From Mycobacterium sp. (lineage in GTDB: Bacteria; Actinomycetota; Actinomycetes; Mycobacteriales; Mycobacteriaceae): a stretch of 64,000 nucleotides of DNA. Both the position numbers and the translations under genes were made by a program. Numbering within the stretch: position 1 is the first letter of the stretch; each line of letters begins with the position of its first letter. Positions 41,929 to 49,298 of this stretch are shown piece after piece. The stretch lies in assembly GCF_004298145.1 (NCBI RefSeq), contig NZ_SCRH01000046.1:62001-126000 (forward strand), read 5' to 3'. The notes beneath the pieces are model-generated. The model made no database searches and had not been told where the DNA came from. It was given only the letters and a program-made list of their open reading frames with translations.

Positions 41929-42792
41929 ATGCAGGGGACAATCGCGGTCCCGGGTGGCGACGTGTGGTTCAAGCGGACCGGCGGCGGGGCGGGTCTTCCG
42001 CTACTCGTCGTCCACGGCGGGCCGGGCTTACCGCACGACTACTTACGGTCACTCGGGCGGTTGGCCGCGCAGCGCGAAGTCATCTTCTGGGATCAGCTTG
42101 GCTGCGGAAACTCCAAATGCCCACCAAGCCCCGAGCTTTGGACGATGGATCGCTCGGTGGCCGAGGTCGATGCCGTGGTGCGGGCCCTGGCCCTGGAAAG
42201 CTTTCACCTGTTCGGCAACTCCTGGGGCGGGATGTTGGCCCAGCAGTACATGCTCGACGCAAACCCTTCGGGCGCCGCCAGCCTGACCATCTCGAACAGC
42301 ATCGCGTCCATACCCGAGTTCGCGAACATGGTGGCGCGCTTGAAGTCCGAGCTGGATCCGGCCACGCAGGCAGCCATCGACCGTCATGAAGCTGCCGGCA
42401 CGACGTCCGCGCCCGAATACCAGGCCGCGATACGAACCTGGAACGAAACCTACCTTTGCCGGGTCCGTCCCTGGCCGCGAGAGCTCGAGGACGCGTTCCG
42501 AAACATGGGCGCCGAAGTCTTCGAGACGATGTTCGGCCCCAGCGATTTTCACATCGTCGGAACGATCCGGGACTGGGATGTGCTCGATCGGCTCAACGAA
42601 ATCGCCTTGCCGACAATGGTGCTCGCGGGACGCTACGACGAATGCGTGCCGGAACACATGTGGGAAATGCACCAGCGCATAGCGGGTTCACGGTTCGAGC
42701 TGTTCGAGTCCAGCGCTCACATGCCGTTCATCGAGGAGCCGGACAAGTTCGACGCGGTAATGCGCGACTTCCTGCGCCGCCACGACACCTGA
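41929..42792 (+). CDS. alpha/beta hydrolase (proline iminopeptidase-like)
   Basis: A 287-residue alpha/beta hydrolase of the proline iminopeptidase/epoxide-hydrolase-like subgroup: VVHGGPGLPHDYL, the IFWDQLGCGNS strand, nucleophile elbow FGNSWGGMLAQQY (Ser), Asp in LAGRYDECVPE and His in SSAHMPFIEE. The start is the Met after AGGAGG; an upstream in-frame ATG lies in the stem-loop region. It is transcribed alone, with operator site 4 and the long hairpin in its leader. In this context a lactone, ester or amide of the pathway is a more likely substrate than a peptide. Confidence 0.9.
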   Translation: MQGTIAVPGGDVWFKRTGGGAGLPLLVVHGGPGLPHDYLRSLGRLAAQREVIFWDQLGCGNSKCPPSPELWTMDRSVAEVDAVVRALALESFHLFGNSWGGMLAQQYMLDANPSGAASLTISNSIASIPEFANMVARLKSELDPATQAAIDRHEAAGTTSAPEYQAAIRTWNETYLCRVRPWPRELEDAFRNMGAEVFETMFGPSDFHIVGTIRDWDVLDRLNEIALPTMVLAGRYDECVPEHMWEMHQRIAGSRFELFESSAHMPFIEEPDKFDAVMRDFLRRHDT

Positions 42793-42814
42793 GGCCGCCC
42801 GCGCGGCAAGACCC

Positions 42815-43585
42815 TCAGTTTTTCTTGGCCGCGTTGAATTTCGCGACGTTGGCACGGAAGTCCTCGGTCACGAATGATTGGCTCTCGGCCGACAGCGCGT
42901 AGTCCAAACTGGCGAGCACGGCCCGCTCCAGATGAATATTGAGCACGCGCTTGGTGCTTTCGACCGCCTGCTGCGGCAGCTGCAAAATCTTTTTCGCGCA
43001 GCTGAGTGCCTCGGCAACGGGATCCTCGACCACATGGTTGGCCAGTCCGAGTTCGACGGCGCGCTGCGCCTTGATGCGGGTTCCGGTCAGCGCGAATTCC
43101 TTGGCGAGCAGCAGGCTGATATGCAGCGGCCAGGTCAGCGGCCCGCCATCGGCCGCCACCAGCCCCACCTGCACATGCGGGTCGGCCAGATAGGCATCCT
43201 CGGCGATGTACACGATGTCGCTGAGCGCGACCAGGCTGCAGCCCAGCCCAACCGCGGGTCCATTGACGGCCGCTACCACGGGAATTCGGCAGCGCGCCAT
43301 GCCCAGTACGATCTCGCGACCGTCCCGGATGGTCTTGGCGCGCAGCTCAGCATCGTTCGCCAGCTCCTCCAGATACGTGAAATCGCCGCCGGCCGAGAAC
43401 GCCCGGCCGGCACCGGTGATCACCGCGGCGCGGGCCGTCGGGTCGTCGGTCAATCGCTGCCACAGCCGCGCGAGCCCGACGTGCAGGTTGTCGTTGACCG
43501 AGTTGAGCGAATCCGGCCGGTTGAGGGTGATGATGCGCAGCGCGCCGTCGGCCTGGACGTCGATTTCGGTAGGCATGTCGTACAC
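42815..43585 (-). CDS. enoyl-CoA hydratase/isomerase family protein
   Basis: A 256-residue crotonase: ALRIITLNRPDSLNSVNDN at the start, oxyanion GAGRAFSAGGDF, VAAVNGPAVGLGCSLVALSD, and ADPHVQVGLVAADGGPLTWP in the active-site region. The last motif is the DGG-type seen in many mycobacterial EchA proteins; one of the classical glutamates is not present. The GTG start has AAGGAG six bases upstream. It follows the heteromeric acyl-CoA dehydrogenase pair on the same strand, matching the next beta-oxidation step. Confidence 0.91.
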   Translation of the reverse strand: MYDMPTEIDVQADGALRIITLNRPDSLNSVNDNLHVGLARLWQRLTDDPTARAAVITGAGRAFSAGGDFTYLEELANDAELRAKTIRDGREIVLGMARCRIPVVAAVNGPAVGLGCSLVALSDIVYIAEDAYLADPHVQVGLVAADGGPLTWPLHISLLLAKEFALTGTRIKAQRAVELGLANHVVEDPVAEALSCAKKILQLPQQAVESTKRVLNIHLERAVLASLDYALSAESQSFVTEDFRANVAKFNAAKKN

Positions 43586-43648
43586 GTCAGACTCCTTCGA
43601 TGGTCGTGATCCGCTTCACCCGGGCTTCGCCCGCGTTCGCGATCATTC

Positions 43649-44731
43649 CTACAATCCCAAGATTCGTGAGGCGATGATGTTCTTCTGAATTTGCGATGTC
43701 CCGCCCATGACACTTTGCGCCCGGCTGTACAGGTAGGCGCTCAGTAGATCGGGATCGCGCGTCCCCGCGACAGCAAGAGCCGCATGCCCGACGGATTGTT
43801 CCACCCAGGTCATCAGCAGCTTGTCCAGCGAGCCCTCCGAGCCGTGCGACACCCCGTCGAGTTGTTCGGACAGCCGGCGGCGCACGTGATGGGTCAGCAT
43901 GTCCGACTGGACCGCGGCCCACGCCAGCTCTTCGGGCACTTCACCGTCGTTGCGCGACAACAGCTCTCGCACGATCTTGCCGTAACGGGCGGCATAGCCG
44001 AGCGTGGAGGGCTCGCGCTCGTGCCCGACGACCGTCATGGCCACCGCCCAGCCGTCGCCGGGAGCGCCGATCATCCGGTCCGCCGGGACCGTGGCGTCGT
44101 CGAAGAACACCTGACCGAATTCGTTGGTCACCCCGTTGATCATCCGCAGCGGACGCTGTTGCACGCCAGGCTGTTTCATCTCCAGGACGAACGCCGACAA
44201 GCCGCGGTGGCGCTTGGCCTCGGGGTCGGTGCGCGCCAGCAGCAGACACCAGTCGGCCACATCGGAATAGCTGGTCCAGATCTTGTGCCCGTTCACCACA
44301 TACTTGTCGCCCTCGAGGCGAGCGGTGGTGGTCAGCGACGCCAGATCCGAGCCGGCACCGGGCTCGCTGAAGCCCTGGCACCAGCGTTCACTGCCGTTGA
44401 TGATGCCGGGCAGGAAGCGCTTGCGTACCTCGTCGCCGGCGTGCTCGCCGATGCCGTACACCAGATAACCGACGCTCGGGCGCGGCGGCGCGCCGGCACG
44501 CACCAGCTCCTCGTCGACGATGACGTCGTAGACCGCGGCCAGGTCCTGCCCGCCCCAATCGCGCGGCCAGGACAGGCCGAAAAAACCGTTGTCATACAGG
44601 GCGCGATGCCAGTCGGCCATCCGCGCCCAATATTCGTCTCCCGAGCCGGAAAACTCCTTGGCGTGCGCCGAAAGCCACGCGCGCAGCCGCTCGCGGAAGG
44701 CGGCCTCGTCGGGTGAGTCACGAAAGTCCAA
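43649..44731 (-). CDS. acyl-CoA dehydrogenase, large subunit of a probable heteromer
   Basis: A 360-residue FadE-type subunit: GFSEPGAGSDLASLTT, NGHKIWTSYSDVADW, LRMINGVTNEFGQVFFDDA and MGGTSQIQKNIIASRILGL. A clear catalytic Glu at the standard position is lacking, as in large subunits of ChsE4/ChsE5-type heterotetramers. The TTG start has AAGGAG upstream and lies within the end of the partner gene (14-base overlap). It is the second heteromeric pair in the window and resembles the pair at 9328-11259, in the reverse order. Confidence 0.9.
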   Translation of the reverse strand: MDFRDSPDEAAFRERLRAWLSAHAKEFSGSGDEYWARMADWHRALYDNGFFGLSWPRDWGGQDLAAVYDVIVDEELVRAGAPPRPSVGYLVYGIGEHAGDEVRKRFLPGIINGSERWCQGFSEPGAGSDLASLTTTARLEGDKYVVNGHKIWTSYSDVADWCLLLARTDPEAKRHRGLSAFVLEMKQPGVQQRPLRMINGVTNEFGQVFFDDATVPADRMIGAPGDGWAVAMTVVGHEREPSTLGYAARYGKIVRELLSRNDGEVPEELAWAAVQSDMLTHHVRRRLSEQLDGVSHGSEGSLDKLLMTWVEQSVGHAALAVAGTRDPDLLSAYLYSRAQSVMGGTSQIQKNIIASRILGL

Positions 44732-45623
44732 GATCGATCTCCTTCAACGCGACCGGCCACAGCTCGGTCGAGGTCAGCGCGCGGCGCAGGTAGACGTGCG
44801 CCACGCATTCCCAGGTGTTGCCGATGCCGCCGTGCACCTGAATGGCCGTCTCACAGACGGTTCGGGTGGCGCGCGCGCAGTAGACCTTCGCGATTTGGGC
44901 GGCCCGGATGGCTTCGGCGGGGGCCAGCTCGTCGACCGCCCACGCGGCATGCCGCAACACACTCACCGAACCTTCAATCAGCGCAAGGCTTTCGGCCAGC
45001 AGGTGCGCGATGGCTTGATAGGATCCGATCTGCTTGCCGTACTGCTCGCGGATCTTGGCGTAGTCGCAGGCCACTGCGTGCGCGCCCCGGGCGATGCCGA
45101 CCAGGTCCGCCGTCGTCGTGACGAGCGCGAGCGCCCGCCACTGCTCGGCAACCTCAGACGAGACCTCGCCCAAGGTCACCGGCGACCCCACCATCGTCGC
45201 GTCCGCCCGCGTCAGATCGACACCATCCGGCAAGGCCTGCACATCGACGGCCAGCACCGCACCATCCGAGAGCGACAGGGCGCGTCGGGCTCCCCGGGCG
45301 TCGATCACTCGGTCGTCGACGGCGACGGTCGTTCCCGACGCGTCTTCGCCGATGTGGCGGGCCAGATCGTCGGCCAGCACCGGACCGAGGAACGGTGTGT
45401 CAATCAGCCGGCGTCCGAATTCCTCGGCCACGATCGCCACTTCGACGCCCGAGGCGCCGTCGGAACGCAACGACCGCCAGCCGGTGGATCCTATCTGCTT
45501 GTCCAGGCGCGTGATTCGGGTCTGGTCGTCGAGGTCCTGCACCGCTGCCGGTCCGAGGTCGTCGGCCAGCTTGGCGGCGGCATCGCGTAATTGCTGTTGT
45601 TCAGTTGTCAGACGTACATCCAT
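44718..45623 (-). CDS. acyl-CoA dehydrogenase, small subunit of a probable heteromer
   Basis: A 301-residue ACAD with a short N-terminal domain and an intact C-terminal domain: IREQYGKQIGSYQAIAHLLAE and VHGGIGNTWECVAHVYLRR, in which the Glu of NTWE is the likely base. GAGGAG lies just upstream of ATG. The adjacent large subunit provides the other half of a shared FAD site in the proposed alpha2beta2 enzyme. The tnpB insertion now separates it from the acyl-CoA ligase that was probably its operon leader. Confidence 0.9.
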   Translation of the reverse strand: MDVRLTTEQQQLRDAAAKLADDLGPAAVQDLDDQTRITRLDKQIGSTGWRSLRSDGASGVEVAIVAEEFGRRLIDTPFLGPVLADDLARHIGEDASGTTVAVDDRVIDARGARRALSLSDGAVLAVDVQALPDGVDLTRADATMVGSPVTLGEVSSEVAEQWRALALVTTTADLVGIARGAHAVACDYAKIREQYGKQIGSYQAIAHLLAESLALIEGSVSVLRHAAWAVDELAPAEAIRAAQIAKVYCARATRTVCETAIQVHGGIGNTWECVAHVYLRRALTSTELWPVALKEIDLGLS

Positions 45624-45689
45624 TTAAAACTCCTCGCGAGGACGCGCGGTGGCGTCGGAGAGGGTCGACTCCCTAGGCCACGGCATCAG

Positions 45690-47060
45690 CCTGAAAGTTG
45701 TCGGTGGTGTTTCGTATGGTTCGGGCATGTGTGTTCCTCGATTTCGTCGATGTTTGGGCGAGTTCATGCCGCCCGATCTGTACGAGCGCTGCCACCTGTA
45801 CCGGTGGCCAACTCTTAGTGATTGGTCGAGAGGTAGCGACGAGCGCCGACGGGACGCAGTCGTGTGAGGCGCGCTTACAAATTTCGAATGCGCCCAACAG
45901 CGCGCCAACACGTCAGATTGGCGGCGTGTTTGGACGCCCATCGCGAGTTGTATAACGCCGCCTTGCAGGAGCGTCGGGATGCTTGGGTACAAGGGCGAAC
46001 CAGGATCGCGTACGAAGACCAAGCCGCACAACTGACCGAGATACGTGTTGTTCGCTCGGATATAGCGGTGTGGTCCTATTCGAGTCAACAAGCCACATTG
46101 CGTCGGCTCAACAAGACGTTTGAACTCTTCTTCCATCGATTGAAAGCTGCTGGTAAGGCTGGATACCCGCGATTCAAAGGCCCCGGTCGATTTGACAGCG
46201 TGGAGTGGCCGAAAGACGGTGACGGAGCCCGCTGGCATGCCGATAAGAAGCGCGTCTATTTGCGAGGTATTGGACAGGTCAAGGTCACCGCGCACCGGGA
46301 GGTGCTCGGGCGGGTGAAAACGATCCAGATCCGCCGGCAGGGGCGCCGATGGATGCTGGTTCTTTCTTGCGACGACGTCCCTCGCAACCCTTTGCCTCCC
46401 ACCGGACGGCAGGTCGGTGTCGATCTGGGGATCGCAAACTTCGCCATCACCTCCGACGGCAGCCACGTCAGCAACCCACGGTGGGCGCGCAGTGCAGCAC
46501 ACAAACTCACGGAAGCGCAGCGACGGTTTACTCGTGCTATGCGTGGCTCCAATAACCGGGCTCGCAAAGGCGAGATAGTGGCTGCCCGGCAGCGCAAGAT
46601 CGCCAATGCTCGGCGCGACTACCACCATAAGACTGCCCTGCAAATCGTAAGGTGTTATGACTTGATCGCTTTGGAGCACTTGGCCATCGCAAACATGATT
46701 TGCCGCGCCAAACCTGTGCACGGCTCCGAGCCGCAACGACCATTCTTGCCCAACGGCGGCGCCGCCAAAACGGGGCTCAACAGAAGCATCGTCGATGCCG
46801 GCTGGGGACAATTCATCACGATTCTGCGTGCCAAAGCGGAAGACGCTGGGCGCATCTGCATCGTGGTCAACCCCCGCAACACCTCCATCTGCTGCGAAGC
46901 CTGCGGGCATACAGCTAAGGAAAACCGCGCCACTCAAGCGGTATTCATCTGCAGAGCATGTGGACACACCACGCAGGCCGACGAACAGGCTGCGCGCAAC
47001 ATCCTTCGGGCCGGACTGGCCCTTCATGCCACGATTGCATGAAAAGAAGCTGGCGGCTTC
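45690..47060 (+). mobile_element. tnpB-only insertion element (IS200/IS605 or IS607-like)
   Basis: A low-GC patch holding tnpB without an intact tnpA. The left end is not resolved; GC content drops at about 45690, after the native ribosome site of the acyl-CoA dehydrogenase. The right end must be close to the stop of the acyl-CoA ligase at 47059, where a GAAGC-N5-GCTTC hairpin (47046-47060) overlaps that stop. The 240 bases before tnpB hold only broken reading frames. No target duplication was seen, as expected for these families. Confidence 0.6.
45864..47042 (+). CDS. tnpB: TnpB, RNA-guided endonuclease of an insertion element
   Basis: A 392-residue OrfB/TnpB protein. The RuvC residues are present: D187 in GVDLGIANFA, E271 in LIALEHLAIA and D373 in ADEQAARNI. 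The zinc finger is complete (C344-x2-C347 and C363-x2-C366). The N-terminal KFRMRPTARQ and YNAALQERRDAW segments are typical. It therefore looks catalytically intact. TnpB proteins use an RNA from the element's 3' end, whose guide comes from the flanking DNA; here this would be the ligase 3' end. Codon use is visibly less GC-rich than the neighbours, consistent with transfer. The start is GTG. Confidence 0.93.
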   Translation: MRRAYKFRMRPTARQHVRLAACLDAHRELYNAALQERRDAWVQGRTRIAYEDQAAQLTEIRVVRSDIAVWSYSSQQATLRRLNKTFELFFHRLKAAGKAGYPRFKGPGRFDSVEWPKDGDGARWHADKKRVYLRGIGQVKVTAHREVLGRVKTIQIRRQGRRWMLVLSCDDVPRNPLPPTGRQVGVDLGIANFAITSDGSHVSNPRWARSAAHKLTEAQRRFTRAMRGSNNRARKGEIVAARQRKIANARRDYHHKTALQIVRCYDLIALEHLAIANMICRAKPVHGSEPQRPFLPNGGAAKTGLNRSIVDAGWGQFITILRAKAEDAGRICIVVNPRNTSICCEACGHTAKENRATQAVFICRACGHTTQADEQAARNILRAGLALHATIA

Positions 47061-48504
47061 AGTCGTCAGAGAAGTCACGGCGCTCCTTCAGCACTCGGCG
47101 CAGCACCTTGCCCGAGGGCAGGCGGGGAATTTCGGGCACAAACACGACTCGGCTCAGATGTTTATAGGACGCCAACTTCTCGTCCACCAGGGCGGTCAGT
47201 TGGGTCGCGTCGACGGGTTCGGCGGCCGCGACCGCGGCGACGATCGCTTCGCCGTTGATTCCGTCGGGAATCCCGAACACCGCGCAGTCTTTGACCGCCG
47301 GATGACCGTGCAGCACCGTCTCGATTTCGGCGGGGGCGACCTGGAAACCGCGGACTTTGATCATTTCTTTGAGACGGTCGGTGATCCGCAGCCAGCCTCC
47401 GGTGTCGAGCGAGCCGACGTCTCCGGTCCGATACCACCCGTCGCGGATCGCCTCGCCGGTCGCGTCGGCCGGCAGGTAGCCGGCCATGAGCGACGCCGAT
47501 CGGGCCTGAATCTCACCGACCTCACCCGGGCCGACCGGCTCGCTGGTCTCCAGCGAAACGACCCGCAGGTCCACACCGGGCACCGCCCGTCCGACGGTGT
47601 CGAGCCGCGCGTCCTCGATCGGATTACAGGCGATGACGGGCAATTCCGTGGTCCCGTAGGCGGGTATCCAGCGCACGCCGGTACGTCGGGTCACCGTCTG
47701 CGCGACGTGGGTATTGACCGGCGTGGCCCCCCACATGATGTAGCGCAGCGACGACAGGTCATAGGACTCGAGGCTCGGGTGTGAGGCGATGGCCAATGCG
47801 ATCGGCGCGACCGCCATTTCCACTGTGATGCGGTCACTTTCGATGTAATGCAGCACCCGATCGATGTCGAATCGGGGATGCAGCCGCACGCAGGCGCCGG
47901 CCTTGAGGGCGGTCAGCAGGTTCAGCAGCCCGAGAATGTGTGACGGTGGCGTGGCAACTTGTATCCGATCGCGCTGCGTCAACCGCAGCGCGTGGCGCCA
48001 GTGCCGCACCGCCTCGTCCAGCGAGGCGTGGGTGTGCCGGACGGCCTTGGGCAGGCCGGTGGTGCCGGAACTGAACACCAGCGCCGCGTCGGCCGCAGAG
48101 GGCGGCAGAGAACTGGCGGCCGCCTCGGCCGGCGGGACCGGCTCGTCCAGGTGCAGCATCGGCATCAGGCCGGCCAGCACCGGGTGGTCCCCGACGGCGT
48201 GCGCGGGCCCCGTCAGCGCGAGCGCGTGGTCGACCTCGTCGCGTTTCCATGCGGGGCTGATGAGCACGGCCGCCGCGGCGAGCCGCCAGATCGCGAGCAC
48301 GACGGCGAGGAACTCGGGCCGGTTGGAGGACATGACCGCGACCCGCTGACCCGCCGTCACACCGTCTTTTGCCAGGGCCGCGGCCCATCCGTCGGCCAAG
48401 GCGTCGAGTTCGGGCACGCTGAATCGCCGTTCCTCGAACACGAGCGCCGCCGGCTCGGTCACGTCCCGTCCTTCCCTGACAGACCGGGCTGACCCGACAT
48501 CCAT
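47059..48504 (-). CDS. acyl-CoA synthetase (AMP-dependent, class I adenylate-forming)
   Basis: A 481-residue acyl-CoA/aryl-CoA ligase. A-motifs: LVFSSGTTGLPKAVRHTH (P-loop), AYGTTELPVIAC (A5), RDGWYRTGDVGSLD (A7) and DRLKEMIKVRGFQVAP (A8). The essential C-terminal lysine is in LPSGKVLRRVL. It activates a carboxylic acid with ATP and CoA. It is divergent from the ferredoxin gene with operator site 5 between them. Its stop codon coincides with the right end of the tnpB element, so its last codons are at the junction. Originally it was probably followed directly by the two acyl-CoA dehydrogenase genes. Confidence 0.93.
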   Translation of the reverse strand: MDVGSARSVREGRDVTEPAALVFEERRFSVPELDALADGWAAALAKDGVTAGQRVAVMSSNRPEFLAVVLAIWRLAAAAVLISPAWKRDEVDHALALTGPAHAVGDHPVLAGLMPMLHLDEPVPPAEAAASSLPPSAADAALVFSSGTTGLPKAVRHTHASLDEAVRHWRHALRLTQRDRIQVATPPSHILGLLNLLTALKAGACVRLHPRFDIDRVLHYIESDRITVEMAVAPIALAIASHPSLESYDLSSLRYIMWGATPVNTHVAQTVTRRTGVRWIPAYGTTELPVIACNPIEDARLDTVGRAVPGVDLRVVSLETSEPVGPGEVGEIQARSASLMAGYLPADATGEAIRDGWYRTGDVGSLDTGGWLRITDRLKEMIKVRGFQVAPAEIETVLHGHPAVKDCAVFGIPDGINGEAIVAAVAAAEPVDATQLTALVDEKLASYKHLSRVVFVPEIPRLPSGKVLRRVLKERRDFSDD

Positions 48505-48534
48505 ACAAGTCTTGAGAAGATGCTATCGCTTCAC

Positions 48535-48555
48535 GAGAATAGTATTCTCTATACT
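48535..48555 (+). promoter_or_regulatory. GAGAATNNNATTCTC operator (site 5) with -10 TATACT
   Basis: GAGAATAGTATTCTC (48535-48549), identical to site 2, directly abuts TATACT (48550-48555), a strong plus-strand -10. The expected transcription start would fall at or near the ATG at 48561, so the ferredoxin mRNA may be leaderless, a common situation in mycobacteria. The palindrome fills the -35/-10 spacer, an arrangement that suits repression. The site also lies 31 bases upstream of the leftward ligase start. Confidence 0.75.
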
Positions 48556-48560
48556 GAAGA

Positions 48561-48926
48561 ATGCAAGTACGGGAAGGGGTGGTCTACGTGACGGTCACCC
48601 GGATCATCGAGGAGACCCCGCGGGTGACAGATCCGGCCACAAACGGTTCCGGCACCGGAACGGTGACGATTCATCTCAACCGCAAGAAGGTGTCGGTGCC
48701 CAGGGTGCCGGGCGAGACGATCTTGGAGAGCGCGCGCCGGGCCGGGCTGGAGCCGCCGTTCAGTTGCGAGGCAGGAAACTGCGGTACGTGCATGGCCAAG
48801 CTTGAAGAGGGCCACGTCACCATGCGGGTCAACGACGCTCTCGAACCGGACGAGGTCGCCGAGGGCTACATTCTGACGTGCCAGGGCGTTCCGGATACGG
48901 ACGCGGTCACGGTGCGCTACGAGTAG
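48561..48926 (+). CDS. 2Fe-2S plant-type ferredoxin
   Basis: A 121-residue ferredoxin with a 30-residue N-terminal extension. The cluster loop is SCEAGNCGTCMAKL and the fourth cysteine is in YILTCQGVP. The listed ATG could be used on a leaderless mRNA; GTG at 48588, with GGAAGGGG before it, is an alternative that removes nine residues. It is the first gene of a plus-strand trio controlled by site 5 and is a plausible electron donor for the Rieske oxygenase at 6063, which shares the same operator. No ferredoxin reductase is in the window. Confidence 0.92.
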   Translation: MQVREGVVYVTVTRIIEETPRVTDPATNGSGTGTVTIHLNRKKVSVPRVPGETILESARRAGLEPPFSCEAGNCGTCMAKLEEGHVTMRVNDALEPDEVAEGYILTCQGVPDTDAVTVRYE

Positions 48927-48947
48927 CAGCCAGGAGAGGTTTCCAAG

Positions 48948-49262
48948 ATGGCCAAAGGCATCATCCTCGTCGAGAGCAGGCCCAGCTCGCCCGAGCGGGA
49001 AGCGGAGTACAACACCTGGTACGACGAGGTGCACCTGGGTGAGCTGGTGGCGCTGGACGGATTCGTCTCGGCACGCCGGCTGCGACCCGTCGACGGCGAC
49101 GGCCCCTACATGGCCATCTACGAGATCGAGGGCGACGATCTGCAGGCGATTCTGGACGGCATGGTCGCCAACGCCGGCCAGCTGCACATGTCCGACGCCC
49201 TGCAGCTGGACCCGCCACCCATTCCACGACTGCTCGAGACCACCACCCTGTGCAGCGGCTGA
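48948..49262 (+). CDS. EthD-like/dimeric alpha-beta barrel small protein
   Basis: A 104-residue protein: MAKGIILVESRPSSPE, then EYNTWYDEVHLGELVALDGF, which is the EthD/DUF-type pattern of ferredoxin-like dimeric barrels with a conserved WYDEVHL. GGAGAGG lies upstream of ATG. Such proteins act as small decarboxylases, dehydratases, cyclases or P450 helpers. It sits between the ferredoxin and the amidohydrolase genes in one short operon, suggesting a role in processing the oxygenation product. Confidence 0.8.
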   Translation: MAKGIILVESRPSSPEREAEYNTWYDEVHLGELVALDGFVSARRLRPVDGDGPYMAIYEIEGDDLQAILDGMVANAGQLHMSDALQLDPPPIPRLLETTTLCSG

Positions 49263-49298
49263 CCGAGCTCACGTCGCGCACGGCAGAGGAGCGCATTG

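Noticed and set aside
45649..45955. Short frames before tnpB as a possible IS607-type serine recombinase remnant
   Set aside because: A short LPPVPVA-like stretch resembles the start of such proteins, but the frame is interrupted and no recombinase motif is present.
47045..47061. Hairpin GAAGC-N5-GCTTC at the ligase stop as a transcription terminator
   Set aside because: It lacks a T-run and is at the element border, so an insertion-element end is more plausible.
45624..47078. A 484-codon minus-strand frame through tnpB
   Set aside because: tnpB on the opposite strand has all catalytic residues. Only the last part near 45640-45730 might be a native remnant, and this is reported separately.
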